A DNA stretch of 64,000 bases from Parabacteroides sp. PH5-46 (GTDB taxonomy: Bacteria; Bacteroidota; Bacteroidia; Bacteroidales; Tannerellaceae): NCBI RefSeq assembly GCF_029892785.1, contig NZ_JARXXA010000003.1, positions 248,001-312,000 on the forward strand. The letters are read 5' to 3'. The number at the start of each line of letters is the position of its first letter. The stretch's first letter is position 1. Shown here in pieces: positions 45,188 to 53,330 of this stretch. Under the pieces are notes generated by a model. It made no database searches. It worked only from the letters and a program-made list of their open reading frames with translations, and was not told the origin of the DNA. The translations under genes and the position numbers were made by a program.

Positions 45188-46735
45188 ATGACAGGTTTAG
45201 AAAAAAACATCCAAGCTCTGAGAGAACGGAAAGCCGTTGTAGAAAAAGGAGGAGGAGAAGCAGCCATTGAAAAACAAGTCGCAATGGGTAAACTTACGGC
45301 TCGTGAACGTATATTATCCTTATTAGATCCCCATTCTTTTAATGAGTATGACATGTTTGTGAAGCATGCAGGACATGATTTTGGAATGGAGAAAAAAGAC
45401 TTCCCAGGCGACGGGGTAGTAACCGGTACTGGTACCATTTTTGGAGCTCCGGTATGTATTTACGCGCAGGATTTTACGGTAGCAGGAGGCTCTTTAGGTC
45501 TGCAACATGCCCGTAAGATCACCAAAATCATGGATCATGCGTTGAAAATGAAGTGTCCGATTATCGGTATCAACGACTCAGGTGGAGCCCGTATACAGGA
45601 AGGGGTACAAGCTTTGGCAGGATATGGCGAAATCTTTTATCGCAATACCATTGCTTCGGGCGTTATACCTCAGATATCGCTTATCCTGGGTCCGTGTGCC
45701 GGAGGAGCGGTTTATTCGCCGGCTCTTACAGACTTTGTGTTCGTTGTTGAGAATATCTCGAAGATGTTCATCACCGGTCCGAACGTAATTAAAACGGTAT
45801 TGGGCGAAGATATATCCATGGAAGATCTGGGTGGAGCACGTATCCATGCCGAAATTACAGGAAATGCCCATTTCTATGCCATAAGTGAACAGGAGTGTTT
45901 TGATCAGATCAAACGTTTGGTTAGCTTCATTCCCTGGAATAATACAAAGAAGGCGAAATCAATAGAACCTAAGGAGCCTAGTACTCTGTTAAATATAGGA
46001 AACATCATCCCATCTGATCCGAAGTTGCCTTACGATGTTCGCGATGTAATTAAATGTATCGTTGACGATTCGGACTTCCTGGAAGTACAAGAGTTGTGGG
46101 CTGCTAATATCGTTATCGGTTTCGGACGTATGGCGGGAAATACTGTCGGCTTTGTAGCCAACCAGCCAATGGTTTTGGCCGGAGTATTAGATTGTGATAG
46201 TTCAGACAAGGCTGCCCGCTTTATCCGCTTCTGTGATTCGTTTAACATTCCGATTATAACGTTGGAAGATATGCCTGGTTACTTACCTGGTGTAGATCAG
46301 GAACATGCCGGTGTAATCCGTCATGGTGCCAAAGTATTGTATGCTTATTCAGAGGCAACTGTTCCGAAGATTACTGTTATTTTGCGAAAAGCTTATGGTG
46401 GAGGTTACATTGCAATGAACTCAAGGCATTTAGGTGCCGACTTTATGTTTGCCTGGCCAACAGCTGAAATTGCGGTGATGGGTCCGGAAGGAGCTGCCAA
46501 TATCATTTTCCGGAAGGAAATCATGGAAGCCGAAGATCAGGATGCGATGCGTCAGCAGAAGGTGAAAGAGTATATTGAGAAGTTTGCCAATCCGTACGTA
46601 GCAGCCTCCAAAGGTTTCATCGATTCTGTTATCGAACCTACGGAAACTCGCTCCTTACTGCTTCATGCGCTGGAACTATCAGCTTTGAAAGAAGAATACA
46701 GACCCGCTAAAAAACATGGATTACCTCCATTCTGA
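45188..46735 (+). CDS. acyl-CoA carboxyltransferase / methylmalonyl-CoA decarboxylase alpha subunit
   Basis: A 515-residue biotin-dependent carboxyltransferase, second homologue in the window. [65 protein letters not shown] and GGGYIAMNSRHLGADF are the family motifs; it ends RPAKKHGLPPF, like propionyl-CoA carboxylase beta and MmdA. The gene is followed after 6 nt by a small biotin carrier, but no biotin carboxylase and no sodium-pump beta subunit are encoded nearby. It could act in methylmalonyl-CoA decarboxylation or share the biotin carboxylase encoded at 23975. Confidence 0.92.
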   Translation: MTGLEKNIQALRERKAVVEKGGGEAAIEKQVAMGKLTARERILSLLDPHSFNEYDMFVKHAGHDFGMEKKDFPGDGVVTGTGTIFGAPVCIYAQDFTVAGGSLGLQHARKITKIMDHALKMKCPIIGINDSGGARIQEGVQALAGYGEIFYRNTIASGVIPQISLILGPCAGGAVYSPALTDFVFVVENISKMFITGPNVIKTVLGEDISMEDLGGARIHAEITGNAHFYAISEQECFDQIKRLVSFIPWNNTKKAKSIEPKEPSTLLNIGNIIPSDPKLPYDVRDVIKCIVDDSDFLEVQELWAANIVIGFGRMAGNTVGFVANQPMVLAGVLDCDSSDKAARFIRFCDSFNIPIITLEDMPGYLPGVDQEHAGVIRHGAKVLYAYSEATVPKITVILRKAYGGGYIAMNSRHLGADFMFAWPTAEIAVMGPEGAANIIFRKEIMEAEDQDAMRQQKVKEYIEKFANPYVAASKGFIDSVIEPTETRSLLLHALELSALKEEYRPAKKHGLPPF

Positions 46736-46741
46736 TCGCAT

Positions 46742-47068
46742 ATGGAAACAAAAGATGTAGAATTGGTTGATTTTGTTGTTACAGCCCGTAAATACAAAAC
46801 GTTACTAACCAATAAATATAAGAACCGTCCGATTTGGCATAAACCATGCGCCGGAGAGGTTATTTCCAACCTGCCGGGAACCATTGTGGATATAGAAGTG
46901 AAAAAAGGACAAGAGGTGAAAGAAGGAGATCTGTTACTGATACTCGAAGCGATGAAAATGCTCAACAGAGTAGTTTCTCCGGTATCAGGAATAGTAGAGG
47001 ATATCTATGTGCAGAAAGGGGACAAGATAAGTAAAGATCATTTGATGATAAAAATAGACCCAAAGTAA
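46742..47068 (+). CDS. biotin carboxyl carrier protein
   Basis: A 108-residue biotinyl protein. The C-terminal 70 residues form the lipoyl/biotinyl fold (GEVISNLPGTIVDIEVKKG, ILEAMKMLNRVVSP with biotin-accepting Lys, VSGIVEDIYVQKGDKI). The N-terminal 35 residues are short and charged. It is 6 nt downstream of the carboxyltransferase gene and is presumably its dedicated carrier. It is shorter than the 174-residue carrier at 23432 and uses the classic EAMKM rather than VAMKM. Confidence 0.92.
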   Translation: METKDVELVDFVVTARKYKTLLTNKYKNRPIWHKPCAGEVISNLPGTIVDIEVKKGQEVKEGDLLLILEAMKMLNRVVSPVSGIVEDIYVQKGDKISKDHLMIKIDPK

Positions 47069-47079
47069 GATAAAATAAT

Positions 47080-47087
47080 TATTTTTG
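47080..47087 (+). promoter_or_regulatory. possible -7 box for the TPR gene at 47105
   Basis: TATTTTTG fits TAnnTTTG and ends 17 nt before the ATG; no clear -33 TTG at the usual distance. Confidence 0.4.
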
Positions 47088-47104
47088 CCTCTTAATCATT
47101 TTAC

Positions 47105-49204
47105 ATGTCGATGAAGAAGGCAATCATATTTACCATATATCTACTCTGTTCTCTATCTGTTTTTGCACAGATCAACACAGACCGAGTATTGGCGATAGGA
47201 CGTAATGCTTTATATTTTGAAGATTACGTCCTATCTATTCAATATTTTAATCAGGTAATAAAAGCAAAGCCCTGGCTGGCCGAACCTTACTTCTACCGCG
47301 CTGTAGCCAAAATAAACCTCGACGATTATAATGGAGCTGAAGAAGATTGTGATTTATGCCTTCAGCGAAATCCCTTTTTGGTACAAGCCTATTTTGCTAG
47401 GGGTATAGCCCGGCAAAGCCAAGACAACTATAAAGGGGCTATTGAAGATTACAACAAAGGATTAGAATTCAAACCCGAAGACCGGCAAATGCTGGTAAAT
47501 AAAGCTGTTGCTTATATTCAAAAGAAAGACTATGATCAGGCAGAGGTCGTATTTGAAGACCTGATGGCTGCCCATCCCAAATATTCCATGAATTACCTTA
47601 CGCGTGGCGCTATGTACCTGGAAAAAGGAGATACGGTACAGGCATTAAAAGACTACAACCAGGCCATAGAAATGGATCCGTATTATGCACCTGCTTATGG
47701 AAACCGCGCGATAGTTTATTATCAAACGCACAAACTGGAAGACGCATTGAGCGATCTGAATGAAGCTATCCGCCTGAATACGCGTGAAGGTGGCTTCTAT
47801 ATTAATCGTGGCTTGGTTCGCTATCAGATGAACGATCTTCGCGGCGCTATGGCCGATTACGACCAGGTAATAAGCTGGGATAGCCGCAACCTGATAGCTC
47901 GTTTTAACCGTGGCTTATTACGCTTCCAGGTGGGTGACAATAACCGTGCGATTGAAGACTTTGATGTTGTTATTGAGGAAGAGCCGGACAACTATATGGC
48001 TTATTACAACAGGGCTTTATTATATCATGAAACAGGAAACTATATAGGTGCCGTACAAAACTTTGATGTTGTATTGAACCAGTATCCCAATTTTATACCG
48101 GGCTACTATGCCCGCTCGGAAGCCAAACGCAAAATGAGGGATAATGCAGGAGCTGATCGTGATTACTGGACGGCCTTTGAAATAGAAGAAAGGCTGAAAA
48201 AAGAACGTCAGACAGGTATAAGCCCGTCTACTTCGTCTACAGCGGATGCAGATACCTCTTCAGAAGAAAATACACGCGAACAATCGGATAAGAGCATTAA
48301 TAAGTTTAACCGTTTGGTGGTGTATGATAAAGACGAAGAACGTAAAAGCAAGTACCAGAGCGATGTGCGGGGTAGGGTACAGGATCGTAATGTACGTGTA
48401 GACCTTGAGCCGCTTTTTGTTCTTACCTATTATGAAAAGGCAGATCAGATAAAGAAAATTGTTTATTACGACAAGATGATTGAAGATTTCAATGCGCGTA
48501 TGATACTTCCCCGTAAGTTACGTCTTACCAATGAAGAAGCGCCCTTGAATGAGTTTCAGATAGCTTCGCACTTTACTTCTATTAATGAGCTTTCTGCTAA
48601 GATAGATGCGAATCCGTCTAACACGGATGCTTACTTCGGGCGTGCCATTGACTTTATGCTGGTGCAGGATTTTTCCGAAGCGATAAATGACTTCACGAAA
48701 GTAATAGAACAGAATCCGGACTTTACGATGGCATACTTCAATAGAGCCGTTGTTCGATATAAGCAACTGGAATACACCATGTCGCAGATGTCGAATGAGA
48801 TTTCCGATGTTTCTTCCGGAGTGAATCTGACTATTGGAAAACAATCACAAACTGCCACTACAAATGATGCAGTCTCTGCCAAGTTGAAAGACAACAAGCG
48901 GGCCATTGAACATGAGCAAATCGTTCGTGATTATGATATGGTGATCAAACTGAACCCAGGTTTTGTTTATGCTTTCTTCAACCGGGGGAATCTGCGCTGT
49001 GCCCAACGAGACTTCAGAGCTGCCATACAGGATTACAACGAGGCGATTACACGCGATCCGGATTTTGCCGAAGCTTATTTCAACCGGGGGTTGGCTCGTT
49101 TGTCACAAGGTGATGCTAATAGAGGAATTGCTGATTTGAGCAAGGCTGGCGAGTTGGGTATCATCAATGCTTACAGCATTATAAAACGTATGACAAGTAA
49201 TTGA
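47105..49204 (+). CDS. tetratricopeptide-repeat protein, exported
   Basis: A 699-residue protein with a signal peptide (KKAIIFTIYLLCSLSVFAQ). About eight to ten TPRs follow in residues 25-360 (for example AYFARGIARQSQDNYKGAIEDYNKGL, split by helix), then a Ser/Thr-rich and charged linker (about 375-470), a short spacer domain, and at least three more TPRs at about 495-690 (FAEAYFNRGLARLSQGDANRG). It is probably a periplasmic or outer-membrane-associated scaffold; no enzymatic domain is visible. Start may be the second ATG at 47111. Confidence 0.9.
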   Translation: MSMKKAIIFTIYLLCSLSVFAQINTDRVLAIGRNALYFEDYVLSIQYFNQVIKAKPWLAEPYFYRAVAKINLDDYNGAEEDCDLCLQRNPFLVQAYFARGIARQSQDNYKGAIEDYNKGLEFKPEDRQMLVNKAVAYIQKKDYDQAEVVFEDLMAAHPKYSMNYLTRGAMYLEKGDTVQALKDYNQAIEMDPYYAPAYGNRAIVYYQTHKLEDALSDLNEAIRLNTREGGFYINRGLVRYQMNDLRGAMADYDQVISWDSRNLIARFNRGLLRFQVGDNNRAIEDFDVVIEEEPDNYMAYYNRALLYHETGNYIGAVQNFDVVLNQYPNFIPGYYARSEAKRKMRDNAGADRDYWTAFEIEERLKKERQTGISPSTSSTADADTSSEENTREQSDKSINKFNRLVVYDKDEERKSKYQSDVRGRVQDRNVRVDLEPLFVLTYYEKADQIKKIVYYDKMIEDFNARMILPRKLRLTNEEAPLNEFQIASHFTSINELSAKIDANPSNTDAYFGRAIDFMLVQDFSEAINDFTKVIEQNPDFTMAYFNRAVVRYKQLEYTMSQMSNEISDVSSGVNLTIGKQSQTATTNDAVSAKLKDNKRAIEHEQIVRDYDMVIKLNPGFVYAFFNRGNLRCAQRDFRAAIQDYNEAITRDPDFAEAYFNRGLARLSQGDANRGIADLSKAGELGIINAYSIIKRMTSN

Positions 49205-49582
49205 TAAAAACAAAAAGGGAGACCTTCGCAGGCTTCCCCTTCTTAAGACTAACCTTTTGTTAACTATTTATTCGAATTCGTGTTGTATTTATATAACAAG
49301 GAAGTTGCCGGGATTGTTGAGAGGTCTCTTTTATTTTAACATATTTTACGAACGTTACATAATCTCCCAAGAAAGTATAATAAACAAGACAATTTTGCGG
49401 ATGAGAAAAAAAGTTTCACCCTGATGAGAACTTTTTCTCATCCACATGAGAATTTTTTCTCACCCGGGTGAAACTTTTTTAATATATCAAAGAGTAAACC
49501 TTTTTGCTTTATGAAAGTCTTAATATTTTACTACTTTTGTTATCTCTAATCATTAATCATCTATACCAATTAAATAAGTAAT
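49205..49582. other. 378-bp intergenic region TPR gene / DUF362 gene
   Basis: It holds an imperfect hairpin just after the TPR gene (GGGAgaCCT ... AGGctTCCC near 49217-49240, likely a weak terminator), an unremarkable AT-rich stretch, array D at 49399-49476, and a possible -7 box TACTTTTG at 49532-49539. No gene is visible. Confidence 0.7.
49399..49476. repeat. array D: seven alternating ~11-nt words with long terminal inverted repeat
   Basis: Words read outward: GGATGAGAAAA, GGGTGAAACTTT (12 nt), TGATGAGAACT, GGATGAGAAAA, ACATGAGAATT, GGGTGAGAAAA and GGGTGAAACTT, alternating in strand. From 49410 the first and last are the same cap word (GGGTGAAACTTT), giving terminal inverted repeats of about 15 bp when the flanking A and T runs are counted. 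One extra word lies left of the cap. The T-tract on each side could make it a bidirectional terminator. Confidence 0.87.
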
Positions 49583-50515
49583 ATGAAACGTCGTGATTTC
49601 TTAAGGACCAGTGCTGTTGCAGGGGCGGCTTTAACCCTGAATTTTGATGGTTTACAGGCTGCTTTGGCAACCAATACAATGAGTGTGGAATCTGCTCCCG
49701 ATATGGTAGCAATCATGGGAGGCGAACCTGCTGCGATGCTTGACAAGGCCTTGGAGGCCATTGGAGGCATTAACCAATATATAAAGAAGGGACAGAAAGT
49801 TGTTATTAAACCGAATATAGGTTGGGATCGTACGCCCGAACTGGCCGGTAATACTAATCCTGAGCTGATAAAAGCGCTTGTAAAGAAATGTCTGAACGCC
49901 GGAGCTTCTAAAGTGACCGTTTTTGACCATACGTGTGACGACTGGCAGAAATGCTACAAAACCAGTGGTATTGCAGCTGCAGTAGAGTCGGCAGGCGGAT
50001 TAATTGTTCCGGCAGACGTTGAAAAATACTACAAAGAAGTATCTATCCCCAATGGAGTGAATATTAAAAGTGCCAAGATACATGAAGCCCTTCTGGAGGC
50101 TGATGTGTGGTTTAATGTTCCTATATTGAAAAATCATGGTGGAGCCAAGTTGTCATGCGCCATGAAGAACTATATGGGTATCGTTTGGGATCGTCGTATT
50201 TTCCATAGCAACGACTTACATCAGTGTATTGCAGATATTTGTACCTGGCATAAAAAACCGGCTTTGAATATTGTAGATGCTTACCGTATCATGCATCAAA
50301 ACGGCCCGCAGGGGAAGAGTGCTGCCGATGTAGCAACCATCAAATCCCTCTTGGTATCGCCTAATATTGTAGAAATTGATACGGCAGCACTTGGCTTATT
50401 CAATCAGGTAAAGAAGCTGGAGATGGAAGCTGTAGGACATATTGGTAAAGGCCAGACTTTGAAACTGGGCTCTACTGATTTGAGCAAAATGAATATCAAA
50501 CGTATCAAGATATAA
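49583..50515 (+). CDS. DUF362 domain protein with Tat-like signal
   Basis: A 310-residue exported protein. KRRDFLRTSAVAGAALTL is a twin-arginine-type signal; the mature part has the DUF362 pattern IKPNIGWDRTPELAGNTNPELIKALVKKC (residues about 75-105, in two pieces), VPILKNHGGAKLSCAMKNYMG and SPNIVEIDTAALGLF. DUF362 proteins often accompany ferredoxins; function is not established. Its stop overlaps the start of the next gene by 1 nt, so it is translationally coupled to the polyferredoxin. Confidence 0.9.
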   Translation: MKRRDFLRTSAVAGAALTLNFDGLQAALATNTMSVESAPDMVAIMGGEPAAMLDKALEAIGGINQYIKKGQKVVIKPNIGWDRTPELAGNTNPELIKALVKKCLNAGASKVTVFDHTCDDWQKCYKTSGIAAAVESAGGLIVPADVEKYYKEVSIPNGVNIKSAKIHEALLEADVWFNVPILKNHGGAKLSCAMKNYMGIVWDRRIFHSNDLHQCIADICTWHKKPALNIVDAYRIMHQNGPQGKSAADVATIKSLLVSPNIVEIDTAALGLFNQVKKLEMEAVGHIGKGQTLKLGSTDLSKMNIKRIKI

Positions 50516-52077
50516 TGAGAAAACAGACGAATTATTTAAAAGGGTTGCGAGTGCTTTTCGCAATCCTCTTTTTCATACCCATACTACTCTACTTTGTAGA
50601 TTTTACCGGCAAGTTACCTCAAGGGTTACATACGCTGTTGCACTTGCAACTTGTGCCTGCTATCCTGGGTGGGATGATAGGTATTCTTATTTTTCAATTA
50701 CTTCTGGCTCTGGTATTCGGACGTATTTATTGTTCTGTGATTTGCCCGGCCGGTGTGTTTCAAGACATTATCAATCGTTTGTTTTGTATCGGTAAAAAGA
50801 AGCGGAAAGGAAGCATGCGCTTTTCTTATCACAAGCCACTGAATCTTTTTCGTTATATATTGTTAGGTATTACTGTGTTACTGGCTTTGGTAGGCATTAC
50901 CGAACTGGTGGTGTGGCTGGATCCGTATAGCAACTTCGGACGTATTGCTGCCAATCTTTTTCGCCCGCTTGTTATCTGGGGTAATAATATCCTGGCCGGG
51001 TGGTTGATGGCGTTTGACAACTATACGCTGTATCATGTTACCATTAAGTCAGTTATGTTGTCTGGCGTAATAGCAGGACTGGTAGCTCTGCTTGTGTTTG
51101 TATTGATGGTTGTTTTTCGGGGACGTTTCTTCTGCAATACCCTGTGTCCGGTAGGCGGACTGCTGAGTTTGGTTTCGCGTTATTCCTTCTTCAGAATATC
51201 GTTTGACGAGTCCGTTTGTAATACCTGCGGATCTTGTGAGCGAAGCTGTAAGGCTGAAGCCATAGACAGTAAGAATATGGCAGTAGATACCTCTCGCTGC
51301 GTAGATTGTTTTAATTGTACCTCTACCTGTCCCAAGGGCGGTTTGAAATACCGCTTTAACCCTCCCTTCAAGAAAGCAAAAAAAGAAGAGGAGGCTGTGG
51401 CAGATCCACAAAGCCGTCGTACATTCCTGGCTACAGGTATGACCGTAACAGCTTCTTTACCGATTGTAGCACAAGCCGGAAGAAGAATGCGGCACAGAAA
51501 CACTAATGGCGATCAGGAAAACTGGGGACCTGTAACCCCTCCCGGATCAATAGACCTGGAGCGCTTTAAGGATGTATGTACAGGATGCCATATTTGTGTT
51601 GTAAAATGTCCTACCCAAATATTGAAGCCGGCAGGCCTGGAGTATGGTTTTGACTACTTGCTTCGTCCGCATGTATCCTATAAAACGAATTATTGCAATT
51701 ACGAATGTACGGTTTGCGGAGACGTTTGTCCTGTTCATGCAATAAAAACCCTGACTCCCGAAGAGAAGAAAGTAACCCAGGTGGGTATTGCTACCTTTAT
51801 TATCGATCGTTGTATCGTTAATACGGAAGGAACTGATTGCGGAGCCTGTTCGGAGCATTGCCCCACACAGGCTGTACACATGATCCCTTTTGAAGGAACA
51901 CTTACTATTCCTAAGGTAGAGCCGGAGTTATGCATTGGTTGCGGCGGCTGCGAATCCATCTGCCCGGTCAATCCGCATCGTGCCATTATTGTAAAAGCAA
52001 ACAACGTACACCAGGTAGCTCAACTACCTCCGGAAGAAGAAGTTAAAGAGTTTGAAATAGACGACTTTGGTTTCTAA
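50515..52077 (+). CDS. membrane polyferredoxin, NapH/MauN-like 4Fe-4S protein
   Basis: A 520-residue inner-membrane iron-sulfur protein. Four or five helices in residues 1-230 carry the NapH-type YCSVICPAG and FCNTLCPVGG motifs. Ferredoxin clusters follow: CNTCGSCERSCKA, CVDCFNCTSTCPKG, CTGCHICVVKCPT, CTVCGDVCPVHA, CGACSEHCPTQA and CIGCGGCESICPVNP. Between them lies SRRTFLATGMTVTASLPIVA, an internal twin-arginine-like segment, as if two proteins had been fused. It probably passes electrons from the membrane to periplasmic partners such as the DUF362 protein encoded immediately upstream. Confidence 0.92.
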   Translation: MRKQTNYLKGLRVLFAILFFIPILLYFVDFTGKLPQGLHTLLHLQLVPAILGGMIGILIFQLLLALVFGRIYCSVICPAGVFQDIINRLFCIGKKKRKGSMRFSYHKPLNLFRYILLGITVLLALVGITELVVWLDPYSNFGRIAANLFRPLVIWGNNILAGWLMAFDNYTLYHVTIKSVMLSGVIAGLVALLVFVLMVVFRGRFFCNTLCPVGGLLSLVSRYSFFRISFDESVCNTCGSCERSCKAEAIDSKNMAVDTSRCVDCFNCTSTCPKGGLKYRFNPPFKKAKKEEEAVADPQSRRTFLATGMTVTASLPIVAQAGRRMRHRNTNGDQENWGPVTPPGSIDLERFKDVCTGCHICVVKCPTQILKPAGLEYGFDYLLRPHVSYKTNYCNYECTVCGDVCPVHAIKTLTPEEKKVTQVGIATFIIDRCIVNTEGTDCGACSEHCPTQAVHMIPFEGTLTIPKVEPELCIGCGGCESICPVNPHRAIIVKANNVHQVAQLPPEEEVKEFEIDDFGF

Positions 52078-52089
52078 TAATCGCAGTAC

Positions 52090-52172
52090 GCAGAACGGAA
52101 CACGCAGAACGGTTTTTTAATAAAAATAAATGGTTTTATGCTGTGTTCTGCGTTTTGCGTGTTTCGTTCTGC
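52090..52172. repeat. long imperfect inverted repeat upstream of tgt
   Basis: Arms of 23 nt (52090-52112 and 52150-52172) match at 20 positions around an AT-rich 37-nt centre. Each arm contains a repeated GCAGAAC core. The right arm runs into the tgt promoter region. Confidence 0.7.
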
Positions 52173-52183
52173 CTAATTATGAT

Positions 52184-52191
52184 TACCTTTG
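52184..52191 (+). promoter_or_regulatory. possible -7 box 4 nt before tgt
   Basis: TACCTTTG fits TAnnTTTG and ends 4 nt before the ATG at 52196; TTT at the -33 distance (19 nt) is a partial match. Transcription from it would be leaderless. Confidence 0.42.
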
Positions 52192-52195
52192 CCGG

Positions 52196-53326
52196 ATGAA
52201 ATTTGAGTTACAATATAACGATATACATTCAAATGCTAGGGCGGGCTTGATCACGACGGATCACGGAGTAATCGAGACGCCTATTTTTATGCCTGTAGGT
52301 ACACAGGGGACAGTGAAAGCTGTTCATATGACGGAATTAAAGAATGATATCAATGCCCCCATCATTCTGGGGAATACCTACCATTTATACCTTCGTCCGG
52401 GGATTGAAATACTGGAGAGGGTAGGAGGATTACATAAATTCAACAGTTGGGACAGAGCTATCTTAACCGATAGTGGAGGATTCCAGGTGTTTTCATTGGC
52501 CGAGAATAGAAAACTTAGCCGGGAAGGAGCCGAGTTTCGCTCTCATATTGACGGATCAAAGCATTTCTTCTCTCCCGAAAAAGTGATGGATATAGAGCGT
52601 TCTATAGGAGCTGATATTATCATGGCTTTTGATGAATGCTGCCCCGGGGATGCCGACTATGCCTATGCAAAGAAATCCCTTGAGCTGACCGAGCATTGGC
52701 TTGATCGCTGTGTAGACCGCTTTAGCAGTACGGAGCCTAAATACGGATATCAACAAAGCCTTTTCCCAATAGTACAAGGCTGTGTGTATCCCGACTTGCG
52801 TCGCAGAGCCGCCGAATATGTAGCCAATAAGCAGGCAGACGGTAATGCGATTGGCGGACTGGCAGTAGGCGAACCGACGGAGAAGATGTATGAGATGATA
52901 GAAGTAGTCAATGAGATCTTACCTAAAGATAAACCCCGCTACTTAATGGGAGTGGGTACTCCGCTTAATTTGTTGGAAGCTATTGAGCGAGGGGTGGATA
53001 TGTTTGATTGCATCATGCCTACCCGTAATGGACGGAACGGTCAGTTATTTACGCGGTATGGCACCATAAATATTAAAAACCGGAAGTGGCGAGATGACTT
53101 TTCTCCTATCGATGCAGAGGCCAATTCCTTTGTAGATACCCAATACAGTAAGGCATATTTACATCATTTAATAAAAGCAGATGAAATTTTAGGCCTGCAA
53201 ATAGCTTCCATTCACAATTTAGCTTTTTATCTTTGGCTCGTGAAAGAAGCGAGGAAGCATATTATAGCGGGTGACTTCACCCAGTGGAAGCGCGAAATGA
53301 CAAGCCAATTATCAAACCGGTTATAA
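52196..53326 (+). CDS. tgt: tRNA-guanine transglycosylase
   Basis: Exchanges guanine 34 for the queuosine precursor in tRNAs with GUN anticodons. The start MKFELQYND (376 residues) matches the family; the frame open back to 52130 is in the inverted repeat. Active-site segments ILTDSGGFQVFS, IVQGCVYPDLR, GGLAVGEP and FDCIMPTRNGRNGQ (nucleophile Asp) are intact. The CxCxxC zinc cysteines before SRAYLRHL of most bacterial enzymes are absent: the matching stretch is SFVDTQYSKAYLHHL (residues about 311-325), while the later His (SIHNLAFYL) is kept. I believe this is common in Bacteroidetes. lptG-like gene follows by 4 nt. Confidence 0.95.
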   Translation: MKFELQYNDIHSNARAGLITTDHGVIETPIFMPVGTQGTVKAVHMTELKNDINAPIILGNTYHLYLRPGIEILERVGGLHKFNSWDRAILTDSGGFQVFSLAENRKLSREGAEFRSHIDGSKHFFSPEKVMDIERSIGADIIMAFDECCPGDADYAYAKKSLELTEHWLDRCVDRFSSTEPKYGYQQSLFPIVQGCVYPDLRRRAAEYVANKQADGNAIGGLAVGEPTEKMYEMIEVVNEILPKDKPRYLMGVGTPLNLLEAIERGVDMFDCIMPTRNGRNGQLFTRYGTINIKNRKWRDDFSPIDAEANSFVDTQYSKAYLHHLIKADEILGLQIASIHNLAFYLWLVKEARKHIIAGDFTQWKREMTSQLSNRL

Positions 53327-53330
53327 AAAG

